Below are positions 8,827 through 17,524 of a stretch of DNA of 64,000 nucleotides, piece by piece. Position 1 is the stretch's first letter. Each line of letters begins with the position of its first letter. This DNA comes from Planococcus maitriensis. GTDB lineage: Bacteria > Bacillota > Bacilli > Bacillales_A > Planococcaceae. The stretch covers positions 124,001-188,000 of the forward strand of contig NZ_QLZQ01000003.1 of NCBI RefSeq assembly GCF_003289925.1, written 5' to 3'. The notes beneath the pieces are model-generated. The model had not been told where the DNA came from and did not search any database. It saw only the letters and a list, made by a program, of their open reading frames with translations. The position numbers and the translations under genes were made by a program.

Positions 8827-9156
8827 TTATGAGTGGTCCTTATTCGCTACAATCACCAATTTGCCGGTGTCGAGCACTTCCTCGTATTCTTCTGCCTCTT
8901 CTTTCGTCAGCCCGGAAGCTTCCAGTTTCGCGCGTAATTCATCTCCGCGTGAAGAAGTCATGTTCTTCATGCTGTCAAGGAAGCCTTGTTCTTTCATGCC
9001 GACCGATTCCGTATCGAGCGCTTTCGTGATGTCTTTCGTGCGTTTCGGGTCATGGGCGAAAATATAGATGTCGTCATGTGTGAACCCTTGCGATTCAAGT
9101 TTTTCGATTTCTGCTTTTGCTTGCACTGCGTTTTCAACTGATAGTTTAATTACCAA
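8827..9156 (-). CDS. YflT-family general stress protein
   Basis: The start is the TTG at 9156, seven bases from a GGAGGG ribosome binding site; an upstream in-frame TTG at 9171 overlaps that site. The 109-residue acidic soluble protein carries the YflT / general stress protein 17M domain (opening VIKLSVENAVQAKAEIEKL). In Bacillus subtilis this family is controlled by sigma-B and its biochemical role is unknown. A close sigma-B promoter match lies 37-61 bases upstream, which supports both the family call and a stress role. Confidence 0.88.
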   Translation of the reverse strand: MVIKLSVENAVQAKAEIEKLESQGFTHDDIYIFAHDPKRTKDITKALDTESVGMKEQGFLDSMKNMTSSRGDELRAKLEASGLTKEEAEEYEEVLDTGKLVIVANKDHS

Positions 9157-9192
9157 AACGAATCCCTCCAATATTTTCTTCTTGCTTCCTAT

Positions 9193-9217
9193 ATACCACG
9201 TGCCAAAACTCTTAAAC
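9193..9217 (-). promoter_or_regulatory. Sigma-B promoter of the yflT-family gene
   Basis: The minus strand reads GTTTAA, 13 bases, TGGTAT. The sigma-B consensus is GTTTAA-N12-14-GGGTAT, so the only mismatch is one base in the -10. Confidence 0.8.
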
Positions 9218-9270
9218 TATGCGGCGGGGGCTGAAATGATATACTGGGGAAAACTGGAGGAGTGGTGACC

Positions 9271-10005
9271 ATGAAGATTACGCCGATCGGTATTTGGGGC
9301 GGCTATCCGAATAAAAACGAAGCGACATGCGCTTACTTGATCGAACAGGACGGCTACCGCTGCCTGCTTGACTGCGGCAGCGGGGTCGTGGCGGCTGTAC
9401 AGAACTATACGGAACTGAAAGACATCGATGCGGTCGTCATCAGCCATTACCATCCCGACCACGTGGCAGATATCGGCGTCTTGCAGCATGCGGCGATGGT
9501 CGGCATGCAATTGAAGGAGTGGGATGTGCCTTTGCCAATTTATGCGCATGACAAAGACCAAGAGGGGTTCGCTGCGTTGTCCTATAAAGGCGTGACGGAA
9601 GGGCGTGCGATCCAGGTAGGCGACACGCTCGAACTTGGGCCGTTCCAGGTGACCTTCTGCGAGACGGACCATCCTGTCTACTGCCTGGCGATGCGTTTTA
9701 CGAACGGGGAGCGGTCAGCGGTCTTCACGGCCGACACTGCCTGGAAAGACGAACTCGTGCCATTTGCCGAATCAGCTGACTTGCTCGTGGCGGAATCGAA
9801 TTTATACGAGAAATACCTCGGCATCATCCAAGGGCATATGAGCGGCAGCCAGGCGGGGACACTCGCCTCAGAAGCTTCGGCCAAGCAGCTGCTGCTGACT
9901 CATTTACCCCAGTACGGCGATCTATCCGAAATCCTTGCGGAAGCGAAGAAAACATACAGCGGCGATGTGTCATTCGCTGAAATCGGCAAAAGCTATCATT
10001 TATAA
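9271..10005 (+). CDS. YhfI-like metallo-beta-lactamase fold hydrolase
   Basis: The start at 9271 has GGAGGAG eight bases upstream and is preferred to GTG 9262. The 244-residue cytoplasmic protein has the metal-binding motif SHYHPDH and a late histidine (LLTHLPQYG), typical of RNase Z-like small metallohydrolases such as Bacillus YhfI. The natural substrate is unknown. It is transcribed away from the yflT-family gene; no terminator separates it clearly from the flavin enzyme 78 bases downstream, but that gene has its own promoter candidate. Confidence 0.88.
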   Translation: MKITPIGIWGGYPNKNEATCAYLIEQDGYRCLLDCGSGVVAAVQNYTELKDIDAVVISHYHPDHVADIGVLQHAAMVGMQLKEWDVPLPIYAHDKDQEGFAALSYKGVTEGRAIQVGDTLELGPFQVTFCETDHPVYCLAMRFTNGERSAVFTADTAWKDELVPFAESADLLVAESNLYEKYLGIIQGHMSGSQAGTLASEASAKQLLLTHLPQYGDLSEILAEAKKTYSGDVSFAEIGKSYHL

Positions 10006-10019
10006 GGGAAGCAGATAGT

Positions 10020-10048
10020 TTGAATTTGAAGGAATTTCCTCCTATCCT
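10020..10048 (+). promoter_or_regulatory. Candidate sigma-A promoter of the LLM oxidoreductase gene
   Basis: TTGAAT, 17 bases, TATCCT. Four of six matches in each element; it lies 36 bases before the ATG. Confidence 0.4.
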
Positions 10049-10083
10049 TATATCATCCGAATTGGATGAAAGGAAGTTGACAC

Positions 10084-11103
10084 ATGACACAACAAACAAA
10101 AGAACTTGCGCTTTCGATCCTTGACCTGGTCCCAGTACGCCAAGGCTATCCGATGCAGCAAGCGTTCGAAGACATGAAAAACCTCGCACGCCATGCCGAG
10201 CAGCTCGGCTATAAACGATTCTGGCTGTCGGAGCACCACAACACGCCGACGCTCGCGAGTTCCGCGACGTCGATTCTCATTTCCAAAGTGCTCGAAGCGA
10301 CCAACACGATCGAAGTCGGCTCCGGCGGCATCATGCTGCCGAACCATACGCCGCTCGTTGTCGCCGAACAATTCGGCACTCTTGAAACGATGCATCCGGG
10401 ACGTGTCAATCTCGGCCTCGGCCGAGCGCCGGGAACGGATATGCAAACCGCCCGCGCACTTCGCCGGACAACACAGGAAACTGCATTCCAATTCCCTGAA
10501 GATGTCGAAGAATTACAGCGCTATCTTGGCCCGCTCGAAGCACAGGAATCCGTGAAAGCCTATCCAGGCGTGGAAACGGAAGTGCCACTGTTCATCCTCG
10601 GATCGAGCACATCGAGTGCTGTGCTCGCAGCGAAGCTTGGCTTGCCATATGCGTTTGCGGCGCATTTCGCCCCGCAGCAGCTGGAGTCGGCAGTCGCCAT
10701 CTACCGCAGCCGCTTCGAGCCGTCCGATACGTTGTCCGAACCGTACGTCATTGCTTGTGTGAATGTAGTCGGTGCCGAGAGCGCAGAAGAAGCGGAGCAG
10801 CTTTCAACGTCGAGCGACCAGTTTTACTTGAACGTCGTCCGCGGCACGAAAAACCCATTGATGCCGCCTGTCGAGACGATGGATGGCCGTTGGAGCTACG
10901 CGGAAGAAGCGATGGTCAAATCGATGGCGCGCTATACATTTAAAGGGAATGCCGAGCAATTGGGAGAGCAGATCGGCCGTTTTGCCGGTTCGTTGCCGAT
11001 CGATGAATTGATGGCCGTATCGTATATTTACGACCAGGACAAGCGGGTGCGTTCTTACGAAATCCTGAAACAAGCAGTAACGCATGCTGTCAGATTGCCA
11101 TGA
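10084..11103 (+). CDS. LLM class flavin-dependent oxidoreductase
   Basis: This 339-residue protein belongs to the bacterial luciferase-like monooxygenase family, single-domain YceB-like branch. It starts with LSILDLVPV and shows the characteristic [29 protein letters not shown] and GLGRAPGTD blocks that form the flavin pocket of the TIM barrel. Such enzymes use reduced FMN or F420; in Bacillales FMN is expected. The substrate is unknown. The ribosome binding site is GGAAG before the ATG, and the upstream hydrolase gene is not obviously functionally linked. Confidence 0.93.
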   Translation: MTQQTKELALSILDLVPVRQGYPMQQAFEDMKNLARHAEQLGYKRFWLSEHHNTPTLASSATSILISKVLEATNTIEVGSGGIMLPNHTPLVVAEQFGTLETMHPGRVNLGLGRAPGTDMQTARALRRTTQETAFQFPEDVEELQRYLGPLEAQESVKAYPGVETEVPLFILGSSTSSAVLAAKLGLPYAFAAHFAPQQLESAVAIYRSRFEPSDTLSEPYVIACVNVVGAESAEEAEQLSTSSDQFYLNVVRGTKNPLMPPVETMDGRWSYAEEAMVKSMARYTFKGNAEQLGEQIGRFAGSLPIDELMAVSYIYDQDKRVRSYEILKQAVTHAVRLP

Positions 11104-11188
11104 AATGTTCACCTTGCCGGCGGTAGCAGCTGCTCGGCTTCATGTATAATACTAGGGAAACTTGAAGTTTAAAGGTGGTAATAATGTT

Positions 11189-11467
11189 ATGGACTTTCTC
11201 TATTTTCCTGAAGATAAATCAGAATATATTCCGGGAATCATCTCGGTCGTCATCATTTTCATCCTATCGATCCTGATCGTCCGTCTTTTGATGAAAGCAT
11301 CACGGAAGCAAGTCAAAAAATTAAACGAGCAAGGCTATCCGGTGATTTACGACCGCGGCGAGATGCGGAAAGATTCTAGTGAACAAACGCAAGCGGAACG
11401 ACAAGCGACTCCGAATACACGGGAAGAGCCGAAGGACACAAACGGCCCGCCCACGAAAAAGCCCTGA
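11189..11467 (+). CDS. Small single-pass membrane protein, unknown
   Basis: The ATG at 11189 follows AAGGTGG. The 92-residue product has a short N-terminus, one hydrophobic helix (about residues 14-34, rich in Ile/Val/Leu), and a charged, Pro/Thr-rich cytoplasmic-type tail ending TKKP. I do not recognise a family. It has its own terminator immediately after the stop codon and so appears to be a monocistronic unit or the end of the preceding transcript. Confidence 0.72.
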   Translation: MDFLYFPEDKSEYIPGIISVVIIFILSILIVRLLMKASRKQVKKLNEQGYPVIYDRGEMRKDSSEQTQAERQATPNTREEPKDTNGPPTKKP

Positions 11468-11483
11468 CGCTTCAGGGCTTTTT
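11456..11483 (+). terminator. Terminator after small membrane protein gene
   Basis: Stem AAAAAGCCCTGA/TTCAGGGCTTTTT with a 3-base loop, overlapping the last codons of the gene. Confidence 0.9.
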
Positions 11484-11521
11484 CTAGTTAACGGAGGGTG
11501 TATACTGAAACAATACTTTAA

Positions 11522-12829
11522 ATGAAAAGAGTTGCCATCATGACAAAAAATTTAGCGGGCGGCTTGCAATGGGCGATTTTCCTCATCGCTTCTTCCATTG
11601 CAGCCCCCATAGCCATCGCAAACATTTTCGGCATGGACACCGCCGATACTGCGCTGTTCTTGCAGCGCACCATCTTCGTCCTCGGCATCGCCGGCCTGAT
11701 CCAGGCCTTCATCGGGCACCGCTTGCCGATCAACGAAGGGCCGGCCGGCTTATGGTGGGGCGTGTTCATCGTCTACGCCGGGCTTGTCGGCGTCTTATAT
11801 TCAACTGCCGAGGAATCATTGCAAGTGCTGCAAAGCGGCTTGTTCTATAGCGGTATTTTATTCATCGTGTTCGCGGTGACGGGAGTGGTCGATAAGCTGA
11901 AACGGTTTTTCACCCCGACTGTCACCTTCGTCTATTTGTTGCTGCTCGTTTTGCAGATCAGTGAATCGATCATGAAAGGCTTGTTCGGTATTGCATCGGA
12001 AGGGGATTTATTGGATGTGCGGGTGTTGCTGGCAGCAATTGCCGTCGTCCTGGCCACTTTCTATTTCATGGTCTACCGTTCAGCATTCATCAGCCGTTAT
12101 TCCGTGCTGCTGTCGATCGCTTTTGGCTGGTTGCTGTTTTGGGCGATTGGCAAAGCGCCGAGCATTCCCCGAACTGAGGGGGCGTGGATCACATTCCCCG
12201 ATATGCTGGTCTTTGGCCCGCTCGTCTTTGACGGGGGAATGCTTGTCACAACGCTTTTTTTGACCGTCCTGCTCATCGCCAATATGATGGCTTCGGTCCG
12301 TGTCATGGAAAGCTTGTTGAAAAACGCTTTTTCCATCCAGACAGAAGACCGCATGAAGCAGGCATCGGTAGCATCCGGTTTAAACCATCTGCTTGCGGGG
12401 CTATTTTCTTCTGTCGGCCCTGTTCCGATTTCCGGTGCAGCCGGGTTTGTCAGCGCGACCAGAACCCCGGGAATCCGGCCGTTCATCGCGGGCAGCGTCA
12501 TCGTCGCGGGAATCAGCTTGTTCCCGCAATTGATGGCGGTGCTCGCTTCCTTGCCGGCCCCGGTCGCATACGCGGTCATCTTCGCGATTTTCTCTAAAAT
12601 GGTGGAAATGGCGTTCAATGAGCTGGAAGTGGAACCGAACCGCAAGCAATCTTATAAAGTGGCGGCATTCGGCCTGATGACAGGAGTCGGTTTGATGTTC
12701 ATCCCGACGGAAAGCATGGCCGGGCTACCTTCAGCTGTCGCGGCCATTTTATCCAATGGCTTGATTTCAGGCACCATCATCGCGATTGTTATCGAACAGA
12801 TCATGATCCGCTTCGTGCGGTCAAACTAA
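11522..12829 (+). CDS. NCS2-family purine/xanthine-uracil type permease
   Basis: About 435 residues with some 12-14 hydrophobic segments. The N-terminal SSIAAPIAIANIFG and the later SVGPVPISGAAGFVSATRTPG stretch correspond to the conserved substrate-site regions of nucleobase:cation symporter 2 proteins, closest in feel to Bacillus YwdJ. Uptake of a purine or related base with protons is the family role; the actual substrate is not readable. The ATG at 11522 lacks a clear ribosome binding site; the in-frame ATG at 11540 has a weak AAGAG ahead of it and could be the true start. Confidence 0.88.
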   Translation: MKRVAIMTKNLAGGLQWAIFLIASSIAAPIAIANIFGMDTADTALFLQRTIFVLGIAGLIQAFIGHRLPINEGPAGLWWGVFIVYAGLVGVLYSTAEESLQVLQSGLFYSGILFIVFAVTGVVDKLKRFFTPTVTFVYLLLLVLQISESIMKGLFGIASEGDLLDVRVLLAAIAVVLATFYFMVYRSAFISRYSVLLSIAFGWLLFWAIGKAPSIPRTEGAWITFPDMLVFGPLVFDGGMLVTTLFLTVLLIANMMASVRVMESLLKNAFSIQTEDRMKQASVASGLNHLLAGLFSSVGPVPISGAAGFVSATRTPGIRPFIAGSVIVAGISLFPQLMAVLASLPAPVAYAVIFAIFSKMVEMAFNELEVEPNRKQSYKVAAFGLMTGVGLMFIPTESMAGLPSAVAAILSNGLISGTIIAIVIEQIMIRFVRSN

Positions 12830-12872
12830 AAACAGGCGGCGTAAAGGGCAATCCTTTACGCCGCCTGTTTTG
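12829..12872. terminator. Bidirectional terminator between permease and pepF
   Basis: An 18-bp perfect stem starting AAACAGGCGGCG with a 5-base loop, A-rich on the left and T-rich on the right. It serves the permease and, on the minus strand, pepF. Confidence 0.93.
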
Positions 12873-12874
12873 TA

Positions 12875-14689
12875 TCAATTTTGCTGTTCGATTTCTTCAG
12901 TCAAGCGTTCGAGTTCGTCGATCAATTCACCGATATAGGCGATCGTGTCGCGCAGTGGCTGTTCGGTCGTAATGTCGACGCCGGCCATTTGGGCAAGTTC
13001 GACAGGCGTTTTCGTGCCGCCTGCGTTCAATACCTCGATCCATTCGTCGACAGCGGGCTTGCCTTCCGATAAGATGCGCTTCGATACTTGCGTGGAGATG
13101 GTCAGGCCGGCACTGTAAGTGTACGGGTATAGCCCCATATAGTAATGCGGCTGGCGCATCCATGTCAGTTCCGCTCCTTCTGTGACTTCCACATCGTCAC
13201 CCCAGAATTGTTCGAGCACGCCGCGTTTCAATGCGTTAAGCACACCCGCATTGACGTTTTCCCCAGCGTCGACCTTTTTATACACTTCGCGCTGGTAGGC
13301 CGCTTCTAGCAAATGGGTGACGAAGTTATGGTAATAGGTTCTCGCGACAATCGATGAGATGACCCAGCGCTTGAATTTCGGGTCTTCGGAATTCTTCAGC
13401 AAATGGTTCGCCACAAGCATTTCATTCATTGTCGATGGCGCTTCGATAAAGTATAGCGAAGGGCGCGCGTTGAACAGGTTCTGTTTGCGGTTCGCGTGGT
13501 AGAAATGGCCTGCGTGGCCCAATTCGTGAGCGAGGACGAAGACTTCATTCATGCGCCCGGTCCAGGAAATCAGGATATAGGGATGGTCGCCATAAGGGCT
13601 CGCACAGAACGCGCCGGTCGACTTGCCTTTGTTTTGGGCAAAGTCGATCCAGCGTTCATCATAGGACCGCTCCACCATATTTAGATAATCCGTCCCCATA
13701 ATCCCGAGCGCATCATTGATGTACTGTTTCGATTCCTCGACCGTAATTTCGGGATCGTATTCCGGATCCAGGGAAATCTTCAAATCGGCAAAGGTCATTT
13801 TATCCAGGCCGTGCGCTTTTTGAAGCAGGCGTGCGTATTTACGCATATGCGGCGCGAGCTCCGTCTGGATCAAATCGATTTGGCGGTCATAAAGCGTGCG
13901 GTCGACTTCCTGGTTGAATAGCAGGTACTCGAAAATATCTTTATAGCCACGCAAATCGGCAGTCGTTTTTTCGGTCTGCAATTGCATATCGTAGGTTTTC
14001 GCCGTCGTGTGCTGGTAATCACGCAGCTTATCGGAAAATGCCTTGAAGGCAGTGCGCCGCAGCCCGGTATCGGTTTCCGCTTCCCAGTCGCCTTCGAACG
14101 ACACATAGCTGAGCGGGTGGGATTTGCCGCCGGCTTCAAAATCGGGGAAATCCATGTCGACCATTTTCGTCGTATTATACAGTTCGTAAGGCGCCTGGAA
14201 GACAGAGGCGTAGGAAGCCAACGCCTTCTCGGCGGCAGGGTGCAATTGATGCGGTTTTTTGCGCAGCAATTTCTTTAAATAGCCTTCAAATTCCTTGGAC
14301 TCTGACATCGCCTGTTTTAGCGTGTCTTCCGGCAATTCCAATAGCTCACTCGCCACAAAAGCGAGCCGGCTGCCGATTTTCGCGGAAAAGGCGCTGTATT
14401 TTCCGGCGCGCATCTGAGCTTCCGTATCGGTTTGGTCTGTGCTGTAGGACAGGCTGGCATAAGTGCCTGGAGCGACCAACTTTTCAGCAATTGTGAGATA
14501 GTCCTCAAGTGCTTCCAGGGCCGACTGGGCGTCGGTGATCTGGCCTTGGAACTTCTCGGCATAGACTGCTGTTTCCTCGTCGATCTCTTCCAAAGCGGCT
14601 TCGAATGCTTCGGGGCTTGCCATCAAGCTTTCCAAGTTCCATGTTTCTTCTATAGGTATTTCTGAACGTGGCGGTAAACTTTTAACCAA
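12875..14689 (-). CDS. pepF: Oligoendopeptidase F
   Basis: A 604-residue cytoplasmic zinc peptidase of family M3. The HELGH zinc motif occurs in VFVLAHELGHAGHFYHANR, and the length is typical of PepF (about 600). It hydrolyses oligopeptides, usually 7-17 residues, and contributes to peptide turnover. The start is TTG at 14689 with AAGGGAGAG upstream. A plausible sigma-A promoter lies 43-71 bases ahead. It is transcribed toward the terminator shared with the permease. Confidence 0.95.
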   Translation of the reverse strand: MVKSLPPRSEIPIEETWNLESLMASPEAFEAALEEIDEETAVYAEKFQGQITDAQSALEALEDYLTIAEKLVAPGTYASLSYSTDQTDTEAQMRAGKYSAFSAKIGSRLAFVASELLELPEDTLKQAMSESKEFEGYLKKLLRKKPHQLHPAAEKALASYASVFQAPYELYNTTKMVDMDFPDFEAGGKSHPLSYVSFEGDWEAETDTGLRRTAFKAFSDKLRDYQHTTAKTYDMQLQTEKTTADLRGYKDIFEYLLFNQEVDRTLYDRQIDLIQTELAPHMRKYARLLQKAHGLDKMTFADLKISLDPEYDPEITVEESKQYINDALGIMGTDYLNMVERSYDERWIDFAQNKGKSTGAFCASPYGDHPYILISWTGRMNEVFVLAHELGHAGHFYHANRKQNLFNARPSLYFIEAPSTMNEMLVANHLLKNSEDPKFKRWVISSIVARTYYHNFVTHLLEAAYQREVYKKVDAGENVNAGVLNALKRGVLEQFWGDDVEVTEGAELTWMRQPHYYMGLYPYTYSAGLTISTQVSKRILSEGKPAVDEWIEVLNAGGTKTPVELAQMAGVDITTEQPLRDTIAYIGELIDELERLTEEIEQQN

Positions 14690-14731
14690 TGATTTTCTCT
14701 CCCTTGTATTCCGGATGTCGAACTAATGCTA

Positions 14732-14760
14732 AGTATAATGTCCAAATCACGAAAAGTAAA
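14732..14760 (-). promoter_or_regulatory. Sigma-A promoter of pepF
   Basis: The minus strand shows TTTACT (14760-14755), 17 bases, TATACT (14737-14732): four and five matches of six, at ideal spacing. Confidence 0.6.
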
Positions 14761-14797
14761 AAAGTTTTAAAATTAATAAGAAAATTACGAAAAAGAT

Positions 14798-14823
14798 GTT
14801 TGAGCGATAATTAAGGCGGGTAT
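14798..14823 (+). promoter_or_regulatory. Orphan sigma-B-like promoter
   Basis: GTTTGA, 14 bases, GGGTAT. The -10 is perfect and the -35 has one mismatch. No conventional gene follows until TTG 15316, beyond a strong terminator. Confidence 0.65.
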
Positions 14824-14830
14824 AAATCAG

Positions 14831-15240
14831 TACAAGGCGGAATGACCGTCAGAAGACACGAGCGGTTTTTACCGGAATCGCCTTCTGGCGAGAATATGCA
14901 CAGCCTTGGCGGAAAATTTGCTTTACTGGCGATATAGCTCTTGTCGGGAACCAGATGAAAATGGTTCAGCCTAAGAAGTTTCAACAGTAACAGGTAGGTT
15001 TTTTGTGTAAGTGCAACTGAACGCCTGGCTGCAAAGTCTATTGATCACTGAGAGGTATATGTGAGAAATCCAAAGACGGCCAGCGCCATTAAACTGCATA
15101 GGCGGGAGTTTTACATCGCCAACATGTACGTTTGTAGAAGAATTGAATAAAATTTTCCGCGTGCGAAAATCCTCCACGGACGAATCGGGGGATAAGGTAA
15201 GGAAGAGCATGATCCGAGTTGATCGGATCATGCTTTTTCT
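14831..15240 (+). ncRNA. Candidate sigma-B-dependent small RNA or small-peptide transcript
   Basis: The interval runs from the expected start of the orphan sigma-B promoter to a strong terminator. Near its 5' end is a nested structure: GTCAGAAG (14848-14855) pairs with CTTCTGGC (14882-14889) around an inner CGGT-TTTT-ACCG hairpin. It contains only short ORFs. One of 31 codons (14842-14937) has a badly spaced AAGGCGG. One of 29 codons (GTG 15061 to 15150, a basic peptide) has a well-spaced GAGAGG. No long conserved protein was recognised on either strand. Whether it acts as RNA, peptide or both cannot be told from sequence; existence as a transcript is inference. Confidence 0.5.
15204..15240 (+). 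terminator. Strong terminator with no conventional gene upstream
   Basis: A perfect 12-bp stem AGCATGATCCGA/TCGGATCATGCT with a 5-base loop, then TTTTT. It closes the candidate small RNA. Confidence 0.92.
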
Positions 15241-15315
15241 ATGTGTTCTGGCAGGCATCTTTCGATGCGATGTGGAATAGAGCATAGGATGACTTAGCCA
15301 AAGGAGTGGACGAGA

Positions 15316-15795
15316 TTGAGTGAAACGGTAGAACATGCAATCCAAGACGAGTATGGAAAAGATTTCGCCTGGTGCTACGGATGCGGGCGCCTGAACGAAG
15401 ACGGGCTTCATCTCCGGACGGGGTGGAACGGCGACGAAACAGTGACTTATTATGAATCGCGGAAAGAACATACGGCGATTCCGGGATTTGTTTACGGGGG
15501 GTTATTGGCCTCGCTTGTGGATTGCCACGGTACGGGTTCGGCGTCACTCGCCCTTCACCGCAAAAACGGGCATGAGCCTGGCAGCGGGGAAGAGCCGCCG
15601 CGTTTTGTGACAGGTTCATTGCATGTCGATTTCCTGAAACCGACGCCGCAAGGCAAGACTTTAAAAGCGGTAGGGAAAGTCGAGGAGATCCATCCGAAAA
15701 AGTTCAAAGTGAATGTGGAAGTGTTTGCGGGGGATGTGAAAGTTGCAAACGGTGAAGTGGTCGCCGTCTTGATGCCATCGACTTTCACTTCTTGA
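15316..15795 (+). CDS. PaaI-family acyl-CoA thioesterase
   Basis: A 159-residue hot-dog fold protein. The segment PGFVYGGLLASLVDCHGTGSAS matches the active-site helix of PaaI/YbgC-like thioesterases, where the HGG-type motif has tyrosine in place of histidine, and SLHVDFLKPTPQG is the typical following strand. It presumably hydrolyses an acyl-CoA; chain preference is unknown. The start is TTG at 15316, ten bases past AAAGGAG. It stands alone between two terminators. Confidence 0.85.
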   Translation: MSETVEHAIQDEYGKDFAWCYGCGRLNEDGLHLRTGWNGDETVTYYESRKEHTAIPGFVYGGLLASLVDCHGTGSASLALHRKNGHEPGSGEEPPRFVTGSLHVDFLKPTPQGKTLKAVGKVEEIHPKKFKVNVEVFAGDVKVANGEVVAVLMPSTFTS

Positions 15796-15799
15796 AAGG

Positions 15800-15825
15800 G
15801 AAGCCGGAGAACTCCGGCTTTTTTC
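15800..15825 (+). terminator. Terminator after the thioesterase gene
   Basis: Stem AAGCCGGAG/CTCCGGCTT with a 2-base loop, then a T run. Confidence 0.9.
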
Positions 15826-15922
15826 ATGCGCTTTATTCTTTAAAGTCTATAGGACTTGTAGGGATTCACGTGATGCTGTATGCTCAATATATTCAAAGCT
15901 CTATTCCTGAGGAGGAATCCGA

Positions 15923-16876
15923 ATGACGGAGAAAGTTTATGTGATTCATGAAAACGAAGAATGGACGGTCCATTTATTCCGGCGCTTGGAAGAACTCGGG
16001 GTGCCTTATGTAGACTGGTTTACTGATGCAGGGACGGTCGATTTGATGGACGAGCCGCCCCAAGGGATATTCTATAACCGCATGAGCGCTTCTTCGCATA
16101 CGAGAGGGCATCGGTTCGCGCCAGAAATGGCCGAAGCGAAAATTGCATGGCTCGAACGCCACAACCGCCGCATCGTCAATGGCAGCCGGGCACTCCGGCT
16201 TGAAGTGAGCAAGGTGAACCAGTACATGGCACTTGATGCTGCCGGCATCCAGACGCCGAAAACGGTTGCGGCGAGCGGGAAGGAACAGCTTCTTGCAGCG
16301 GCGTCCGCTTTTAAGGGCGAATCGTTTATCACCAAGCATAACCGCGCCGGAAAAGGGCTTGGCGTCCGGTTGTTCCATTCATTGGAAGCGCTGGAGGAAT
16401 ACGTGGGCGGAGATGAATTCGACGAATCCGTGGATGGCATCACTTTATTGCAGCAATACATTCAATCACCTGAGCCGTATATCACGCGCTGCGAGTTTAT
16501 CGGCGGCAAATTCCTTTATGCGGTGCGTGTGGATACATCGGAAGGCTTCGAATTATGCCCAGCCGATGCCTGCCGTTTGGAGGACATTTCTTGCCCGGCA
16601 GACGGCGCATCGGAAACGCGCCCCAAATTCCAGGTCATCGAAGGCTTTGATGATCCGATCATCGCCAAGTACGAACGTTTTCTTCAAGAAAGCGGCATCG
16701 AAGTGGCGGGCATCGAATTTATCCGAAATGCCGGTGGTGAGCTGTTCACTTACGATGTCAACACCAACACAAATTACAATGCCGATGCAGAAGCCGTGGC
16801 AGGCACATACGGCATGCTGGAACTGGCGAAGTATCTCGACCATCAGCGGCAAACCATCGCGACTTTCACGAAATGA
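15923..16876 (+). CDS. RimK-like ATP-grasp ligase
   Basis: A 317-residue ATP-grasp protein. The central part, with SFITKHNRAGKGLGVRLF, is the ATP-binding glycine-rich loop, and GELFTYDVNTNTNYN near the C-terminus carries the acidic and asparagine residues that bind Mg-ATP. The family joins a carboxylate to an amine or thiol (glutamate ligases, peptide tailoring enzymes). The substrate here is unknown, and no peptide precursor gene was seen beside it. The ribosome binding site GAGGAGG is strong. It forms a single-gene unit. Confidence 0.85.
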   Translation: MTEKVYVIHENEEWTVHLFRRLEELGVPYVDWFTDAGTVDLMDEPPQGIFYNRMSASSHTRGHRFAPEMAEAKIAWLERHNRRIVNGSRALRLEVSKVNQYMALDAAGIQTPKTVAASGKEQLLAAASAFKGESFITKHNRAGKGLGVRLFHSLEALEEYVGGDEFDESVDGITLLQQYIQSPEPYITRCEFIGGKFLYAVRVDTSEGFELCPADACRLEDISCPADGASETRPKFQVIEGFDDPIIAKYERFLQESGIEVAGIEFIRNAGGELFTYDVNTNTNYNADAEAVAGTYGMLELAKYLDHQRQTIATFTK

Positions 16877-16897
16877 TGAAGATAAACATAAACATAA

Positions 16898-16934
16898 GAA
16901 AGAACAGCCGGATGCAGATCCGGCTGTTCTTTTT
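16898..16934 (+). terminator. Terminator after the ATP-grasp gene
   Basis: A 14-bp stem AAGAACAGCCGGAT with its complement, 4-base loop, then a T run. Confidence 0.92.
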
Positions 16935-16953
16935 CTCGTACAGGGGGCTGGAA

Positions 16954-16979
16954 GTTTATCTCCGGCGATTCAAGGGAAC
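16954..16979 (+). promoter_or_regulatory. Weak sigma-B-like promoter candidate
   Basis: GTTTAT, 14 bases, GGGAAC. The -35 is good but the -10 has two mismatches. It lies 43 bases before a small hydrophilic protein gene of the kind often under sigma-B. Confidence 0.25.
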
Positions 16980-17022
16980 GGTTGAAAAAAGGGATTTGTT
17001 TGCGGAAGGGAGTGAACTCGCG

Positions 17023-17223
17023 ATGGATAAAGAAACAAAGGAAGTGGAAGAGCGGACGCCTTCGGAACCGGAAGACGTGGCGGACGTGGAAAGCAAGGAA
17101 TTAAAAACGGCATCGAAATTCGACGGCATCTATAGCCGTGTCTCCTCGAACCGCCTGGAAAACTTGCGCACGACCCATATCGAAAACAAGGCGAAGGAAT
17201 TGGCGCGCAAAGGACACCGCTAA
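17023..17223 (+). CDS. Small charged protein, unknown
   Basis: A 66-residue highly charged protein (many Glu, Lys, Arg) starting MDKETKEVEERT, with no hydrophobic segment. An in-frame opening reaches back to 16873, but that would read through the terminator of the previous gene, so the ATG at 17023 behind GAAGGGAG is preferred. No family recognised. It converges with the next gene, leaving a single base between the two stop codons. Confidence 0.6.
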   Translation: MDKETKEVEERTPSEPEDVADVESKELKTASKFDGIYSRVSSNRLENLRTTHIENKAKELARKGHR

Positions 17224-17224
17224 G

Positions 17225-17524
17225 CTATTCCTCGCGCGGCAATTTCTCCATGGCGCTTGCGACTTCAAATGCCAAGTCATCGTTACCGAATGACTGGAGC
17301 ACTTCGAGCAGGACGTCGCCGTCGATGTCGTATTCGAACGATTCGGTTTCTTCCATCGCGGTTTTCAACAGCTGATTCTCAGCCTGTGCCGGATACGCTG
17401 CCGTGTACAGTGCGAGCGGGTCGATTTTATGGTTGACGCACCATTGCACAAAGACGCGGACCATCGTTTCTTCATCTTGCTGGTATTTTTTGATGATAAA
17501 TTCTTCACGGCTTTCATAGTCCAT
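17225..17524 (-). CDS. Hypothetical acidic protein
   Basis: The ATG at 17524 follows AAGGAGTGACCGGC and gives 99 residues; a longer frame to 17590 lacks such a site. The protein is acidic and soluble, predicted helical (opening MDYESREEFIIKKYQQDEE), with one Trp-Cys pair and no signal peptide. I do not recognise the family. It ends one base from the convergent small gene and is divergent from the 225-residue unknown at 17653. Confidence 0.72.
   Translation of the reverse strand: MDYESREEFIIKKYQQDEETMVRVFVQWCVNHKIDPLALYTAAYPAQAENQLLKTAMEETESFEYDIDGDVLLEVLQSFGNDDLAFEVASAMEKLPREE

Noticed and set aside
14971-15471. A 166-codon minus-strand frame over the orphan transcript
   Set aside because: It runs through the strong terminator and into the thioesterase gene on the other strand, lacks a ribosome binding site, and shows no known domain.
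16873-17022. Longer N-terminus for the small charged protein at 17023
   Set aside because: The upstream part of the frame covers the terminator of the ATP-grasp gene and has no suitable start signal.
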